NCBI GenBank assembly: GCA_037383845.1
Contig: JARRON010000036.1
Span: 1 to 44,333 of the forward strand
Length of the DNA stretch: 44,333 nt
Origin: JARRON01 sp037383845
GTDB lineage: Bacteria > Pseudomonadota > Gammaproteobacteria > Steroidobacterales > XN24
Direction: 5' to 3'
Of this stretch, positions 26,399 to 33,868 are shown in pieces. The position numbers and the translations under genes were made by a program. Each line of letters begins with the position of its first letter. Within the stretch, counting starts at the first letter, position 1. The notes beneath the pieces are model-generated. The model did not search any database, had not been told where the DNA came from, and worked only from the letters and a program-made list of their open reading frames with translations.

Positions 26399-27109
26399 AT
26401 GAGCGGGGGCGTGTTCATCACGGGCACCGATACGGGGGTGGGCAAGTCCCTGTTTGCCGCCGCCCTGCTCCACCGCCTGGCGGCAGCCGGCGTCGCCGCC
26501 GCGGGCTACAAGCCGGTGTCCGCCGGCTGCGAGCCCGTTGACGGCCGACTGGTGAACGAGGATGCGGCCCTGCTCCAGGCCGCCGCGCCGGTCGCCCTCC
26601 CCCTGGAGACCGTGAACCCGGTGGCCCTGGAGCCGGCGGTGGCTCCCCATCTGGCGGCAGCGGACGCCGGCATCCGCCTCTCCGTCCGTCCGCTGGCCGA
26701 GGGATTCCGCGCGGTGGCCGGACAGGCCCGGTTCGTGGTGGTGGAGGGCGCCGGAGGCTGGCGGGTACCCCTGAACGCCACGGAAACACTGGCGGATCTG
26801 GCCCGCGAGCTGGCCCTGCCGGTGGTCCTGGTGGTAGGGCTGAAACTGGGGTGCCTCAACCACGCCCTCCTGAGCGCCGAGGCCGTTCGCCGGGACGGGC
26901 TGACCCTGGCAGGCTGGGTGGCCAACATGGCCGACCCCGCCATGCCGCGGCTGGAGGGCAATATCGAGACCCTTCGCCGACGCCTGGAGGCCCCCCTGAT
27001 GGCCCGGCTGCCGGCCTGCCCGGAGGCCACGCCCGGGGGACGGGCGAGGCGGGCCGCCAGGGCCATCGGTGGCGAGGCCCTGGCGCTGCTGGGCGCCGGG
27101 CCCGCCTAA
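26399..27109 (+). CDS. bioD: Dethiobiotin synthetase
   Basis: ATP-dependent enzyme that closes the ureido ring of dethiobiotin. The 236 residues begin with FITGTDTGVGKS, a P-loop with Ser in place of the usual final Thr. The substrate region GYKPVSAG, the acidic LVNEDAALL and the EGAGGWRVPLN motif follow. LPVVLVVGLKLGCLNHALLSAEA is the usual late motif. It begins one base after the bioC stop and ends the bio operon. No terminator is visible in the 116 bp before the next gene. Confidence 0.95.
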   Translation: MSGGVFITGTDTGVGKSLFAAALLHRLAAAGVAAAGYKPVSAGCEPVDGRLVNEDAALLQAAAPVALPLETVNPVALEPAVAPHLAAADAGIRLSVRPLAEGFRAVAGQARFVVVEGAGGWRVPLNATETLADLARELALPVVLVVGLKLGCLNHALLSAEAVRRDGLTLAGWVANMADPAMPRLEGNIETLRRRLEAPLMARLPACPEATPGGRARRAARAIGGEALALLGAGPA

Positions 27110-27159
27110 TGCGCTGTCCGGCCACGGAAAATCTGCGGCGGCGGGCGTCACCGTCGAAG

Positions 27160-27189
27160 TTGCGCCGCGACATGGCGCTCCCTTAGCAT
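27160..27189 (+). promoter_or_regulatory. Candidate promoter of the cytochrome oxidase operon
   Basis: TTGCGC (27160-27165) and TAGCAT (27184-27189) are spaced by 18 bp, about 30 nt before the first gene. Moderate match, read by eye. Confidence 0.4.
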
Positions 27190-27225
27190 TAGCGCGCTTT
27201 TGTGAACCTCCGGCGGTAGAAGGAG

Positions 27226-27717
27226 TTGGCGCAGGCCCCAGCGACAGATCAACGGCTTCTCGGGCAGATCCATGTCAGCGCGAACTGTTCGCTGACGCCC
27301 CGGGATGCGCTGGTCTTCTTCGCGGGGGTTGCCGTAGGCTCCGTCTCCCTGGCGGTGCTGCTTGCCACCCGCGGCTTCTGGCCGGTGCTGCCCTTTGCGG
27401 GACTCGAGCTACTCGCGCTGGGGCTGGCACTGCGCATCAGCCTGCGTCGAGGGCGCTACAGGGAAGTGATCAGCGTCTTCCCCGACCGGGTGGTGATCGA
27501 GCAGGGCAGCAGTCAACCGACGCAGCGCACGGAGTTCCCGCGGGCCTGGGCCCGGGTGGAGCTCGCGGAATCCCGACACCGGGGACACCCGGGCCGGCTG
27601 TTGATCGGCTCCCACGGTCGCTGGTGCGAAGTGGGGCGGATGCTGACCGACGAGGAACGCAGGAGCCTGAGCAACCGCTTGCGGGAGCTTGTGGCCGGAG
27701 ACGGCGCCGGGCGCTGA
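27226..27717 (+). CDS. DUF2244 family membrane protein
   Basis: Protein of about 163 residues with two adjacent membrane segments (about residues 28-47 and 52-70) connected by GFWPVLPFAGLE. That phrase and the preceding NCSLTPRDALVFF are typical of the DUF2244 family, whose genes often precede cytochrome c oxidase operons. The remainder is a soluble beta-rich domain (YREVISVFPDRVVIEQG) ending in an Arg-rich helix. Its function is unknown. The start TTG 27226 directly abuts AAGGAG, an unusually short spacing, and a stop codon lies 9 nt upstream, so no other upstream start exists. It lies 67 nt before coxB. Confidence 0.8.
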   Translation: MAQAPATDQRLLGQIHVSANCSLTPRDALVFFAGVAVGSVSLAVLLATRGFWPVLPFAGLELLALGLALRISLRRGRYREVISVFPDRVVIEQGSSQPTQRTEFPRAWARVELAESRHRGHPGRLLIGSHGRWCEVGRMLTDEERRSLSNRLRELVAGDGAGR

Positions 27718-27784
27718 GTCCAGGCGTCGCCCCCGGACGAAGATTGAGAGAAGAGAGTTTCGTGTTTCACGGGAGCCCGGACAG

Positions 27785-28999
27785 ATGTCCAACCTTATGA
27801 CCAGGTGGACGGGGCGCATTGCAGCGTTTGCTGCCCTGCTCTTCGCCCTCCAGCCGTCGGCCCGCGCCGACTGGGAACTGAACATGCCCCGCGGCGTCAC
27901 GGGGATCAGCGGCGAGGTCTATGACCTGCACATGCTGATCTTCGGTGTCTGCGTGCTTATCGCCGTCGTGGTTTTCGGGCTGATGATCATCTCGATCTTC
28001 AAGCATCGGAAATCCCTGGGCGCGGAGCCGGCCAGGTTCAGCCACAGCACCAAGGTCGAAATCGTCTGGACGGTGATCCCCATCATCATCCTGGTTGCGA
28101 TGGCGATCCCGGCAGCGGACACGCTGGTGCGCATGGAAGACACGCGCAACAGTGACATCAGCGTCAAGGTGACCGGCTACCAGTGGAAGTGGCACTACGA
28201 GTACATCGACGAGGGCATCAGCTTCTTCTCCAACCTCGACGCCGAATCCAACCGGGCCCGCCAGGTGGACTCGGGCATCGACCCGTTCACCGTGGACAAT
28301 TACCTGCTGAACGTGGACAAGCCCCTGGTGGTCCCGGTGGGAGCCAAAGTGCGGCTGCTGCTGACTTCCAACGACGTCATCCACTCCTGGTGGGTGCCTG
28401 CTTTCGGCGGGAAGAAGGACGCCATCCCGGGTTTCGTCAACGAGTTCTGGTTCCAGGCCGATGAGCCTGGGACCTACCGGGGCCAGTGCGCAGAGCTCTG
28501 CGGCCGGGACCATGGATTCATGCCTGTGGTCGTGGAGGTTCTCCCGACCACCGAGTTCGACCGGTGGCTTGCCGACAATCGCCCGGCGGACGCTGCGCCG
28601 GAGACCCGGATGGCCGCGGCTGAGCCGGCGCCTTCGTCCTCGGGCCTGGTGTCCGAGGCCGCGGCGGCCACGCCGGAGCCGCCCGCCTGGTCCATGGAGC
28701 GGGCCATGGACCGCGGAGAAAACCTGTACGCCTCCGCCTGCGCCGCCTGCCACCAGCCGGGGGGCCAGGGCCTGGCCGCAGCGGGGTTCCCTGCCCTGGA
28801 CGGCAGCCCCGTGGCCACGGGACCTGTGGACCAGCACATCGACATCGCCGTAAACGGGGTCCCCGGCACCGCAATGGCCGGCTTCGGACCCCAGCTGTCC
28901 GACGAGGAGCTGGCCGCCATCGTGACCTACCAGCGCAACGCCTGGGGTAATGACACCGGCGACCTGGTCACCCCTGAAGACATCGCCGCCGCCCGATAG
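27785..28999 (+). CDS. coxB: Cytochrome c oxidase subunit II with fused cytochrome c domain
   Basis: Accepts electrons for the terminal oxidase. From ATG 27785 it has 404 residues: a signal peptide (cleavage near ARA-DWEL), two membrane helices (about 45-67 and 88-108) and a periplasmic cupredoxin domain. The copper A ligands are in GQCAELCGRDHGFM, with Cys235, Cys239 and His243. After a flexible Ala/Pro/Ser-rich linker (about 265-305), a class I cytochrome c domain has CAACH at 319-323 and a probable axial Met in GTAMAGFG. Subunit II with fused cytochrome c is the caa3-type arrangement. A GGGAG ribosome site backs the start. First structural gene of the oxidase operon. Confidence 0.96.
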   Translation: MSNLMTRWTGRIAAFAALLFALQPSARADWELNMPRGVTGISGEVYDLHMLIFGVCVLIAVVVFGLMIISIFKHRKSLGAEPARFSHSTKVEIVWTVIPIIILVAMAIPAADTLVRMEDTRNSDISVKVTGYQWKWHYEYIDEGISFFSNLDAESNRARQVDSGIDPFTVDNYLLNVDKPLVVPVGAKVRLLLTSNDVIHSWWVPAFGGKKDAIPGFVNEFWFQADEPGTYRGQCAELCGRDHGFMPVVVEVLPTTEFDRWLADNRPADAAPETRMAAAEPAPSSSGLVSEAAAATPEPPAWSMERAMDRGENLYASACAACHQPGGQGLAAAGFPALDGSPVATGPVDQHIDIAVNGVPGTAMAGFGPQLSDEELAAIVTYQRNAWGNDTGDLVTPEDIAAAR

Positions 29000-29019
29000 G
29001 GACTGGAGAGGGATTCGAA

Positions 29020-30591
29020 ATGACGACTGCAACGCACACCGAACACCACGCTCCCGAGCCCACCGGGCTGCGCCGCTGGCTGACGACCACCAATCACAAG
29101 GACATCGGCAGCCTCTACCTGATGTTCAGCCTGCTGATGTTCTTCGTCGGCGGGGCCATGGCCATGGTCATCCGGGCCGAGCTGTTCCAGCCGGGCCTCC
29201 AGCTGGTGGACCCGGGGTTCTTCAACCAGATGACCACCATGCACGCGCTGATCATGATCTTCGGCGCCGTCATGCCCGCCTTCGTGGGCCTGGCGAACTG
29301 GATGGTGCCGCTGATGATCGGCGCGCCGGACATGGCGCTGCCGCGGCTGAACAACTGGAGCTTCTGGATCCTGCCCTTCGCCTTCACGCTGCTGTTGTCC
29401 ACGCTGTTCATGCCCGGCGGCGCGCCCGCCGGTGGATGGACCATGTACCCGCCCCTGGTACTCCAGACCGGTGACGCCTTCCCGTTCCTGATTTTCTCGG
29501 TCCACCTGATGGGCCTGTCGTCCATCATGGGCGCGATCAACATTATCGTGACCATCATGAACATGCGCGCACCCGGCATGACGCTGCTGAAGATGCCGCT
29601 GTTCGTGTGGACCTGGCTCATCACCGCCTACCTGCTCATCCTGGTGATGCCGGTGCTGGCGGGCGCGGTCACCATGCTGCTGACCGACAAGTACTTCGGC
29701 ACCGCTTTCTTCACCGCCGCCGGCGGTGGAGACCCCGTCATGTTCCAGCACATCTTCTGGTTCTTCGGGCATCCCGAGGTCTACATCATGATCCTGCCGG
29801 CTTTCGGCATTATTTCCGAGATCATCCCGACCTTCGCCCGGAAGCCGCTGTTCGGCTACAACGCCATGGTCTACGCCACGGCAAGCATCGCGTTCCTCTC
29901 GTTCATCGTCTGGGCCCACCACATGTTCACCGTGGGCATGCCCCTGGCGGGACAGCTGTTCTTCATGTTCGCCACCATGCTCATCGCCGTCCCCACGGGG
30001 GTGAAGGTGTTCAACTGGGTGGCGACCATGTGGCGCGGCGCCATGACTTTCGAGACGCCCATGCTGTTCGCCCTGGCGTTCGTATTCCTGTTCACCATCG
30101 GCGGCTTCTCCGGGCTGATGCTGGCCATCGTGCCCGCCGACATGCAGTACCACGACTCCTATTTCGTAGTGGCGCATTTCCACTACGTGCTCGTGCCGGG
30201 TGCGGTGTTCGCCATCATGGCCGGCGTCTATTACTGGCTGCCCAAGTGGACCGGCCATATGTACGACGAGAAGATGGGCAAGCTGCACTTCTGGCTGTCC
30301 GCCATCTCGGTGAACCTCACCTTCTTCCCCATGCATTTCGTGGGCCTGGCGGGCATGCCCCGGCGCATCCCGGACTACGCCACCCAGTTCGCGGACTTCA
30401 ACGCGGTGGCTTCCGTGGGAGCGTTCATCTTCGGCTTCTCCCAGCTATTGTTCGCCTACAACATCTGGCGCTGTGCCCGGGGCGGTGCAAAGGCCACTTC
30501 CCAGGTCTGGGAAGGCGCGCACGGCCTGGAATGGACTGTGCCGTCGCCGGCCCCGCACCACACCTTCGATACGCCGCCGGTGGTGAAGTAG
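29020..30591 (+). CDS. coxA: Cytochrome c oxidase subunit I
   Basis: Catalytic subunit that reduces oxygen to water at a heme a3-CuB centre and pumps protons. The 523 residues span 12 membrane helices. Key motifs are TTNHKDIGSLYL at the N-terminus, MTTMHALIMIF with the low-spin heme His, and WFFGHPEVYIMILPAFG with the CuB/Tyr His and the D-channel Glu. VWAHHMFTVGM holds the two further CuB His residues, and YFVVAHFHYVL the two heme ligands. The GHPEV glutamate marks an A1-type oxidase. A GGAGAGGG site lies upstream of the ATG. Confidence 0.97.
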   Translation: MTTATHTEHHAPEPTGLRRWLTTTNHKDIGSLYLMFSLLMFFVGGAMAMVIRAELFQPGLQLVDPGFFNQMTTMHALIMIFGAVMPAFVGLANWMVPLMIGAPDMALPRLNNWSFWILPFAFTLLLSTLFMPGGAPAGGWTMYPPLVLQTGDAFPFLIFSVHLMGLSSIMGAINIIVTIMNMRAPGMTLLKMPLFVWTWLITAYLLILVMPVLAGAVTMLLTDKYFGTAFFTAAGGGDPVMFQHIFWFFGHPEVYIMILPAFGIISEIIPTFARKPLFGYNAMVYATASIAFLSFIVWAHHMFTVGMPLAGQLFFMFATMLIAVPTGVKVFNWVATMWRGAMTFETPMLFALAFVFLFTIGGFSGLMLAIVPADMQYHDSYFVVAHFHYVLVPGAVFAIMAGVYYWLPKWTGHMYDEKMGKLHFWLSAISVNLTFFPMHFVGLAGMPRRIPDYATQFADFNAVASVGAFIFGFSQLLFAYNIWRCARGGAKATSQVWEGAHGLEWTVPSPAPHHTFDTPPVVK

Positions 30592-30592
30592 C

Positions 30593-30730
30593 TTGGCGGG
30601 CGACGGTAAGCAGGATCCGGCCCGCCGGGCCCGGGTGATCCGCACCGCGATCATCCTGGCCCTGGCGGCGGCGGCCGTTTACGTCGCCTTTTTCCTGGTC
30701 ATGGCCGAAAGGAGCAAGGGCATTTCGTGA
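30593..30730 (+). CDS. Small single-span membrane protein between coxA and ctaG
   Basis: A 45-residue open frame starts at TTG 30593 and ends at TGA 30730, overlapping the ctaG GTG by four bases (GTGA). A basic N-terminus (KQDPARRARVIR) is followed by one membrane helix (TAIILALAAAAVYVAFFLVM) and a short charged tail. Small proteins of this shape sit between coxA and ctaG in other proteobacteria and are sometimes named cytochrome oxidase small assembly proteins. That similarity is by position and shape, not by a firm motif. The tight packing between coxA and ctaG argues that it is a real gene. Confidence 0.65.
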   Translation: MAGDGKQDPARRARVIRTAIILALAAAAVYVAFFLVMAERSKGIS

Positions 30731-31278
30731 GTTCCACGACGTCGCTTAACCGACAGATGGTGCTGAAGCTCGTCGCCCTCACGCTGGCGATGTTCGGTTT
30801 CGGCTATCTTCTGGTGCCGCTTTACGACGTCTTCTGCGACATCACGGGAATCGGCGGGCGCACCGCCGACCAGGCCGCCGAGGCGGTGGACATCCAGCCG
30901 GACCTGGACCGCTCGATCCGGGTGGAATTCGTGGCGTCGGTGAATGCCAACGGCCCGTGGGAATTCCGCCCTGACGAATCCAGTCTCACGGTCCATCCCG
31001 GGCAGATGTACACCACGACCTTCTGGGCCCGGAACCTGCGGGACGACGCCGTCGTGGGCCATGCCACGCCCAGCGTGGCACCCGGCCAGGCGGCAAAGTA
31101 TTTCGCCAAGACGGAGTGTTTCTGCTTCACTGAGCAGGCCTTCGGTCCAGGCGAGGGGCGGCACATGCCCGTGGTTTTCATCATTGATCCGGAGCTGCCG
31201 GACCACGTGGACACGCTCACCTTGTCCTACACGTTTTTTGATCAGCAGGGCGGCGGCGCTGGCAAGCTGAGCCGCTAG
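30727..31278 (+). CDS. ctaG: Cytochrome c oxidase copper-assembly protein CtaG/Cox11
   Basis: Membrane-anchored chaperone that delivers copper to the CuB site of subunit I. The 183 residues have one N-terminal membrane helix (about 12-32, LVALTLAMFGFGYLLVPLYDVFC) and a periplasmic beta domain. The copper-binding CFCF motif has Cys131 and Cys133 (KTECFCFTEQAF). Other family phrases are ITGIGGRT, NGPWEFRP, and the C-terminal LTLSYTFF. The start is GTG, coupled to the small upstream gene by GTGA. Confidence 0.96.
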   Translation: MSSTTSLNRQMVLKLVALTLAMFGFGYLLVPLYDVFCDITGIGGRTADQAAEAVDIQPDLDRSIRVEFVASVNANGPWEFRPDESSLTVHPGQMYTTTFWARNLRDDAVVGHATPSVAPGQAAKYFAKTECFCFTEQAFGPGEGRHMPVVFIIDPELPDHVDTLTLSYTFFDQQGGGAGKLSR

Positions 31279-31321
31279 AACGACAACCGCACGACGACGC
31301 GCGCTTTTTCGGGGATATTCG

Positions 31322-32185
31322 ATGGCTCAGTCTCAGCACTACTACGTGCCCCACGGCAGCAACTGGCCGATCATCGGGGCGGTCGGGCTGTTCACCATGA
31401 TGCTCGGGGTTTCCAGCTGGCTGAACGGCTCCACGGCGGGCGGCTGGCTTGCATGGGCCGGCATCGCGACGGTGCTCGCCATGATTGCCGGCTGGTTCGG
31501 GGTAGTCATCAGGGAAAGCGAGGGCGGCTACTACAGCGACCAGGTGGACCGCTCGTTCCGGATGGGCATGACCTGGTTCATCATTTCCGAGGTGATGTTC
31601 TTCGCCGCCTTCTTCGGCGCTCTCTTCTACGCGCGCCAGATGGCGGTTCCCTGGCTCGGCGGGGAAGGGAACAACTTGTTCACCCACCTGCTGCTCTACC
31701 CCCAGTTTGAGCCCACCTGGCCCACCAACGGCCCCGCCGACATGGGGGGCGATTACACGCTCATGGGCCCGGCGGGTCTGCCGGCGATCAATACCGCCAT
31801 CCTGCTGACCAGCGGCGTGACCATCACCGTCGCTCACCACGCCATCAAGGAAGGCAACCGCCGCCTCACCGCCGCGGGCCTGTTCGCCACCCTCGCGCTG
31901 GGCTTCCTGTTCGTGGGACTGCAGGCCTACGAATACGTCCATGCCTACCACGACCTGAACCTCAAGCTCACCACGGGCATCTACGGCAGCACGTTTTTCA
32001 TGCTGACGGGATTCCATGGGATGCACGTGACCCTGGGCGCCATCATGCTCACGGTCATCTGGGTGCGCGTACTCAAGGGGCATTTCACCCCCACCCACCA
32101 TTTCGGCTTCGAGGGGGTGGCCTGGTACTGGCACTTCGTGGACGTGGTCTGGCTGGGACTTTACGTCTTCGTGTACTGGCTTTAG
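31322..32185 (+). CDS. coxC: Cytochrome c oxidase subunit III
   Basis: Seven-helix subunit that stabilises proton uptake by subunit I. The 287 residues begin HYYVPHGSNWPI and include MGMTWFIISEVMFFAAFFGALFYAR with the conserved Glu. The pairs GVTITVAHHAIKEG, YEYVHAYHDLN and TGFHGMHVTLGAIML are typical of the family, as is the ending FEGVAWYWHFVDVVWLGLYVFVY. It is the last gene before a strong terminator. The 43-nt gap after ctaG shows no promoter. Confidence 0.97.
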   Translation: MAQSQHYYVPHGSNWPIIGAVGLFTMMLGVSSWLNGSTAGGWLAWAGIATVLAMIAGWFGVVIRESEGGYYSDQVDRSFRMGMTWFIISEVMFFAAFFGALFYARQMAVPWLGGEGNNLFTHLLLYPQFEPTWPTNGPADMGGDYTLMGPAGLPAINTAILLTSGVTITVAHHAIKEGNRRLTAAGLFATLALGFLFVGLQAYEYVHAYHDLNLKLTTGIYGSTFFMLTGFHGMHVTLGAIMLTVIWVRVLKGHFTPTHHFGFEGVAWYWHFVDVVWLGLYVFVYWL

Positions 32186-32211
32186 CCGGCCCGGGCTTCA
32201 GGACAAACGAC

Positions 32212-32246
32212 GGGGCGCCGTCGAGGCTGACGGCGCCCCTTCTTTT
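32212..32246 (+). terminator. Rho-independent terminator after coxC
   Basis: A perfect 11-bp stem (GGGGCGCCGTC at 32212-32222 and its complement at 32229-32239) with a 6-nt loop is followed by TTCTTTT. It closes the oxidase operon and may also act, more weakly, on the opposite strand for the DUF2909 gene that ends at 32278. Confidence 0.88.
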
Positions 32247-32277
32247 CCGGTTCGGGGCGGTTCCCGCCGGGGAAGAT

Positions 32278-32484
32278 CTACAGCCGGCCGGGCTCGATGA
32301 GGCCGGCGGCGTAGGCGAGCAGAAGCAGGATGAACAGGGCGACGGACAGGCCGATCCGCCAGGTCAGGGCCCGGACGGTGCGGCGAGAGTCGCTGTCGTC
32401 CTTGAAAAGGTACACCAGCCCCGAGGCGAGGCTGGCGAGGATCGCGCCGAAGGCGAGCAGTATGAGGAGCTTGGCAGTACTCAT
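32278..32484 (-). CDS. DUF2909 family twin-helix membrane protein
   Basis: A 68-residue protein with two membrane helices (about 5-27 and 43-65) joined by a charged loop (FKDDSDSRRTVRALTWRIG). This is the shape and local sequence of the DUF2909 family, which in Pseudomonas sits in the same place between coxC and surf1. Function unknown. A GGAG site lies eight bases before the ATG, and a TATACT -10 (32508-32513, minus strand) lies upstream without a clear -35. Its ATG overlaps the only plausible surf1 ATG on the other strand. Confidence 0.88.
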   Translation of the reverse strand: MSTAKLLILLAFGAILASLASGLVYLFKDDSDSRRTVRALTWRIGLSVALFILLLLAYAAGLIEPGRL

Positions 32485-33253
32485 GGGTGGCTCCGGAACG
32501 GGCAGGCAGTATAGCGGTTCGTCGGCACCGTCCCGGCGGACTCAGTCGCCGCGTGGCTTCCGTCCGGGGGTCCCCGCCACCCTGTTCACCGCCTTTTTCC
32601 TGCCGCTGCTGCTGGCCCTGGGCATCTGGCAGCTCAACCGGGCCGAAGAGAAAGAAACCCTCTTCGGCCAGTTCGCCGCAGGGGCCGGCGAGGCGGTGCC
32701 CCTGGACAGCCGGCCGGGTGGCCTGGACGACGTGCCCCGCTACACGCGGGTCGAGGCCCGGGGGGTCTACCTGGACGACCGGCAGTTCCTGCTGGACAAC
32801 ATGGTCGAAGCCGGCCGCGCCGGTTACCGGGTGCTTACGCCGCTGCTGCTGGCCGACGGGCGGGTGCTCATGGTGGACCGGGGGTGGGTGCCCAGGGAGT
32901 TCGGAGAGTCCGCCCGGACGCCCGAGATCGGCGTGGCCGTGGAACCGCGGCTGGTAACCGGACGCCTGGACCGGCTGCCCCGCCCGGGCATCGCCCTGGA
33001 GGGAGAGCCGGGGCAGGGCTGGCCACGGGTGGTGGTCTTCCCGAGCCGCGCCGAGCTGGCGCAGGCGCTGGGAAGGGAGCTGGTGCCGGGGCTGCTGCTT
33101 ATGGACCCTGACCTCCCGGACGGGTTCGTGAGGAACTGGCGACCCGCGGAATTCGGGCCGGAAAGGCACCTGGGCTACGCGGTACAGTGGTTCGCCCTGG
33201 CCGGCACCCTGGTGGTGCTGTACATGGTGTGGGCCTTCAGGAAAACGGATTGA
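32483..33253 (+). CDS. SURF1 family cytochrome oxidase biogenesis protein
   Basis: SURF1 (Shy1) proteins bind heme A and help assemble subunit I. The protein has the family's two-helix plan: an N-terminal helix ending in LALGIWQLNRAEEKETL, a periplasmic domain with YTRVEARGVYLDDRQFLLDN and VLMVDRGWVP, and a C-terminal RHLGYAVQWFALAGTL helix. From ATG 32483 it would have 256 residues. The first 25 or so (MGGSGTGRQYSG...) are unlike the family and the ribosome site is poor. No other ATG, GTG or TTG occurs in frame before the first helix, so the true start is uncertain. The next gene begins 9 nt downstream. Confidence 0.9.
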   Translation: MGGSGTGRQYSGSSAPSRRTQSPRGFRPGVPATLFTAFFLPLLLALGIWQLNRAEEKETLFGQFAAGAGEAVPLDSRPGGLDDVPRYTRVEARGVYLDDRQFLLDNMVEAGRAGYRVLTPLLLADGRVLMVDRGWVPREFGESARTPEIGVAVEPRLVTGRLDRLPRPGIALEGEPGQGWPRVVVFPSRAELAQALGRELVPGLLLMDPDLPDGFVRNWRPAEFGPERHLGYAVQWFALAGTLVVLYMVWAFRKTD

Positions 33254-33261
33254 CGGTGCAG

Positions 33262-33849
33262 ATGAGCGCAGAACACGCAAAACGGGGCCGCAGCTGGCAG
33301 GCGTGGCTGCTGGCGGCCATGTTCTTCGGCCCGCTGGCCGTGGCCTGGTTCCTGTATTTCGATTCCGGCTGGCGGCCGGGCAGCACTACCAACCACGGAC
33401 AGCTTGTCTCTCCTGCTGTCCCTCTCCCGGCGGTCTCCCTGCCCACCCCCGCCGGCGGCCGGACCGACGCCGGGCTGTTGCGCGACACCTGGAGCCTTGT
33501 GTACGTGGATCAGGGTCGCTGCGGGCCACCCTGCCGAGACGCCCTGCACGACAGCCGCCAGACCCGCCTGGCCCTGGGGCGGCGCATGGATCGCCTCCAG
33601 CGGGTTTACCTGTACACCGGCCAGGCGCCGGACCCCGCGTTCATCGCGGATGAGCATCCGGACCTCGTGGTGGCGGCTCTCTCGGGCCCGGACGCCGAAG
33701 CCCTCGCCGCTGCGCTGCCGAACTCCAGCGAAGGCTTCTGGCTGGTGGATCCGCTGGGCAACCTCATGATGGGCTACGCGCCTGATGCGGAACCCAAGGG
33801 GATGCTGGAGGACCTTAAGAAGCTGCTGCGCATTTCCCGCATCGGCTAG
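33262..33849 (+). CDS. Membrane-anchored SCO-like protein of unknown function
   Basis: Protein of 195 residues with one N-terminal membrane helix (about 15-35) and a periplasmic thioredoxin-like domain. Cys87 and Cys91 form a CxxxC motif (GRCGPPCRDAL) preceded by the strand TWSLVYVDQ, the layout seen in SCO1-type copper chaperones. The C-terminal part (FWLVDPLGNLMMGYAPDAEPKGMLEDLKKLL) ends like other members of this group. I do not see a clearly placed SCO-type third ligand His. Genes of this kind lie between surf1 and ctaA in Pseudomonas. A role in oxidase copper or thiol chemistry is inferred from context. ATG 33262 is chosen; GTG 33256 is an alternative. Confidence 0.82.
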   Translation: MSAEHAKRGRSWQAWLLAAMFFGPLAVAWFLYFDSGWRPGSTTNHGQLVSPAVPLPAVSLPTPAGGRTDAGLLRDTWSLVYVDQGRCGPPCRDALHDSRQTRLALGRRMDRLQRVYLYTGQAPDPAFIADEHPDLVVAALSGPDAEALAAALPNSSEGFWLVDPLGNLMMGYAPDAEPKGMLEDLKKLLRISRIG

Positions 33850-33868
33850 GCTTGCCTGGGACATCGAA

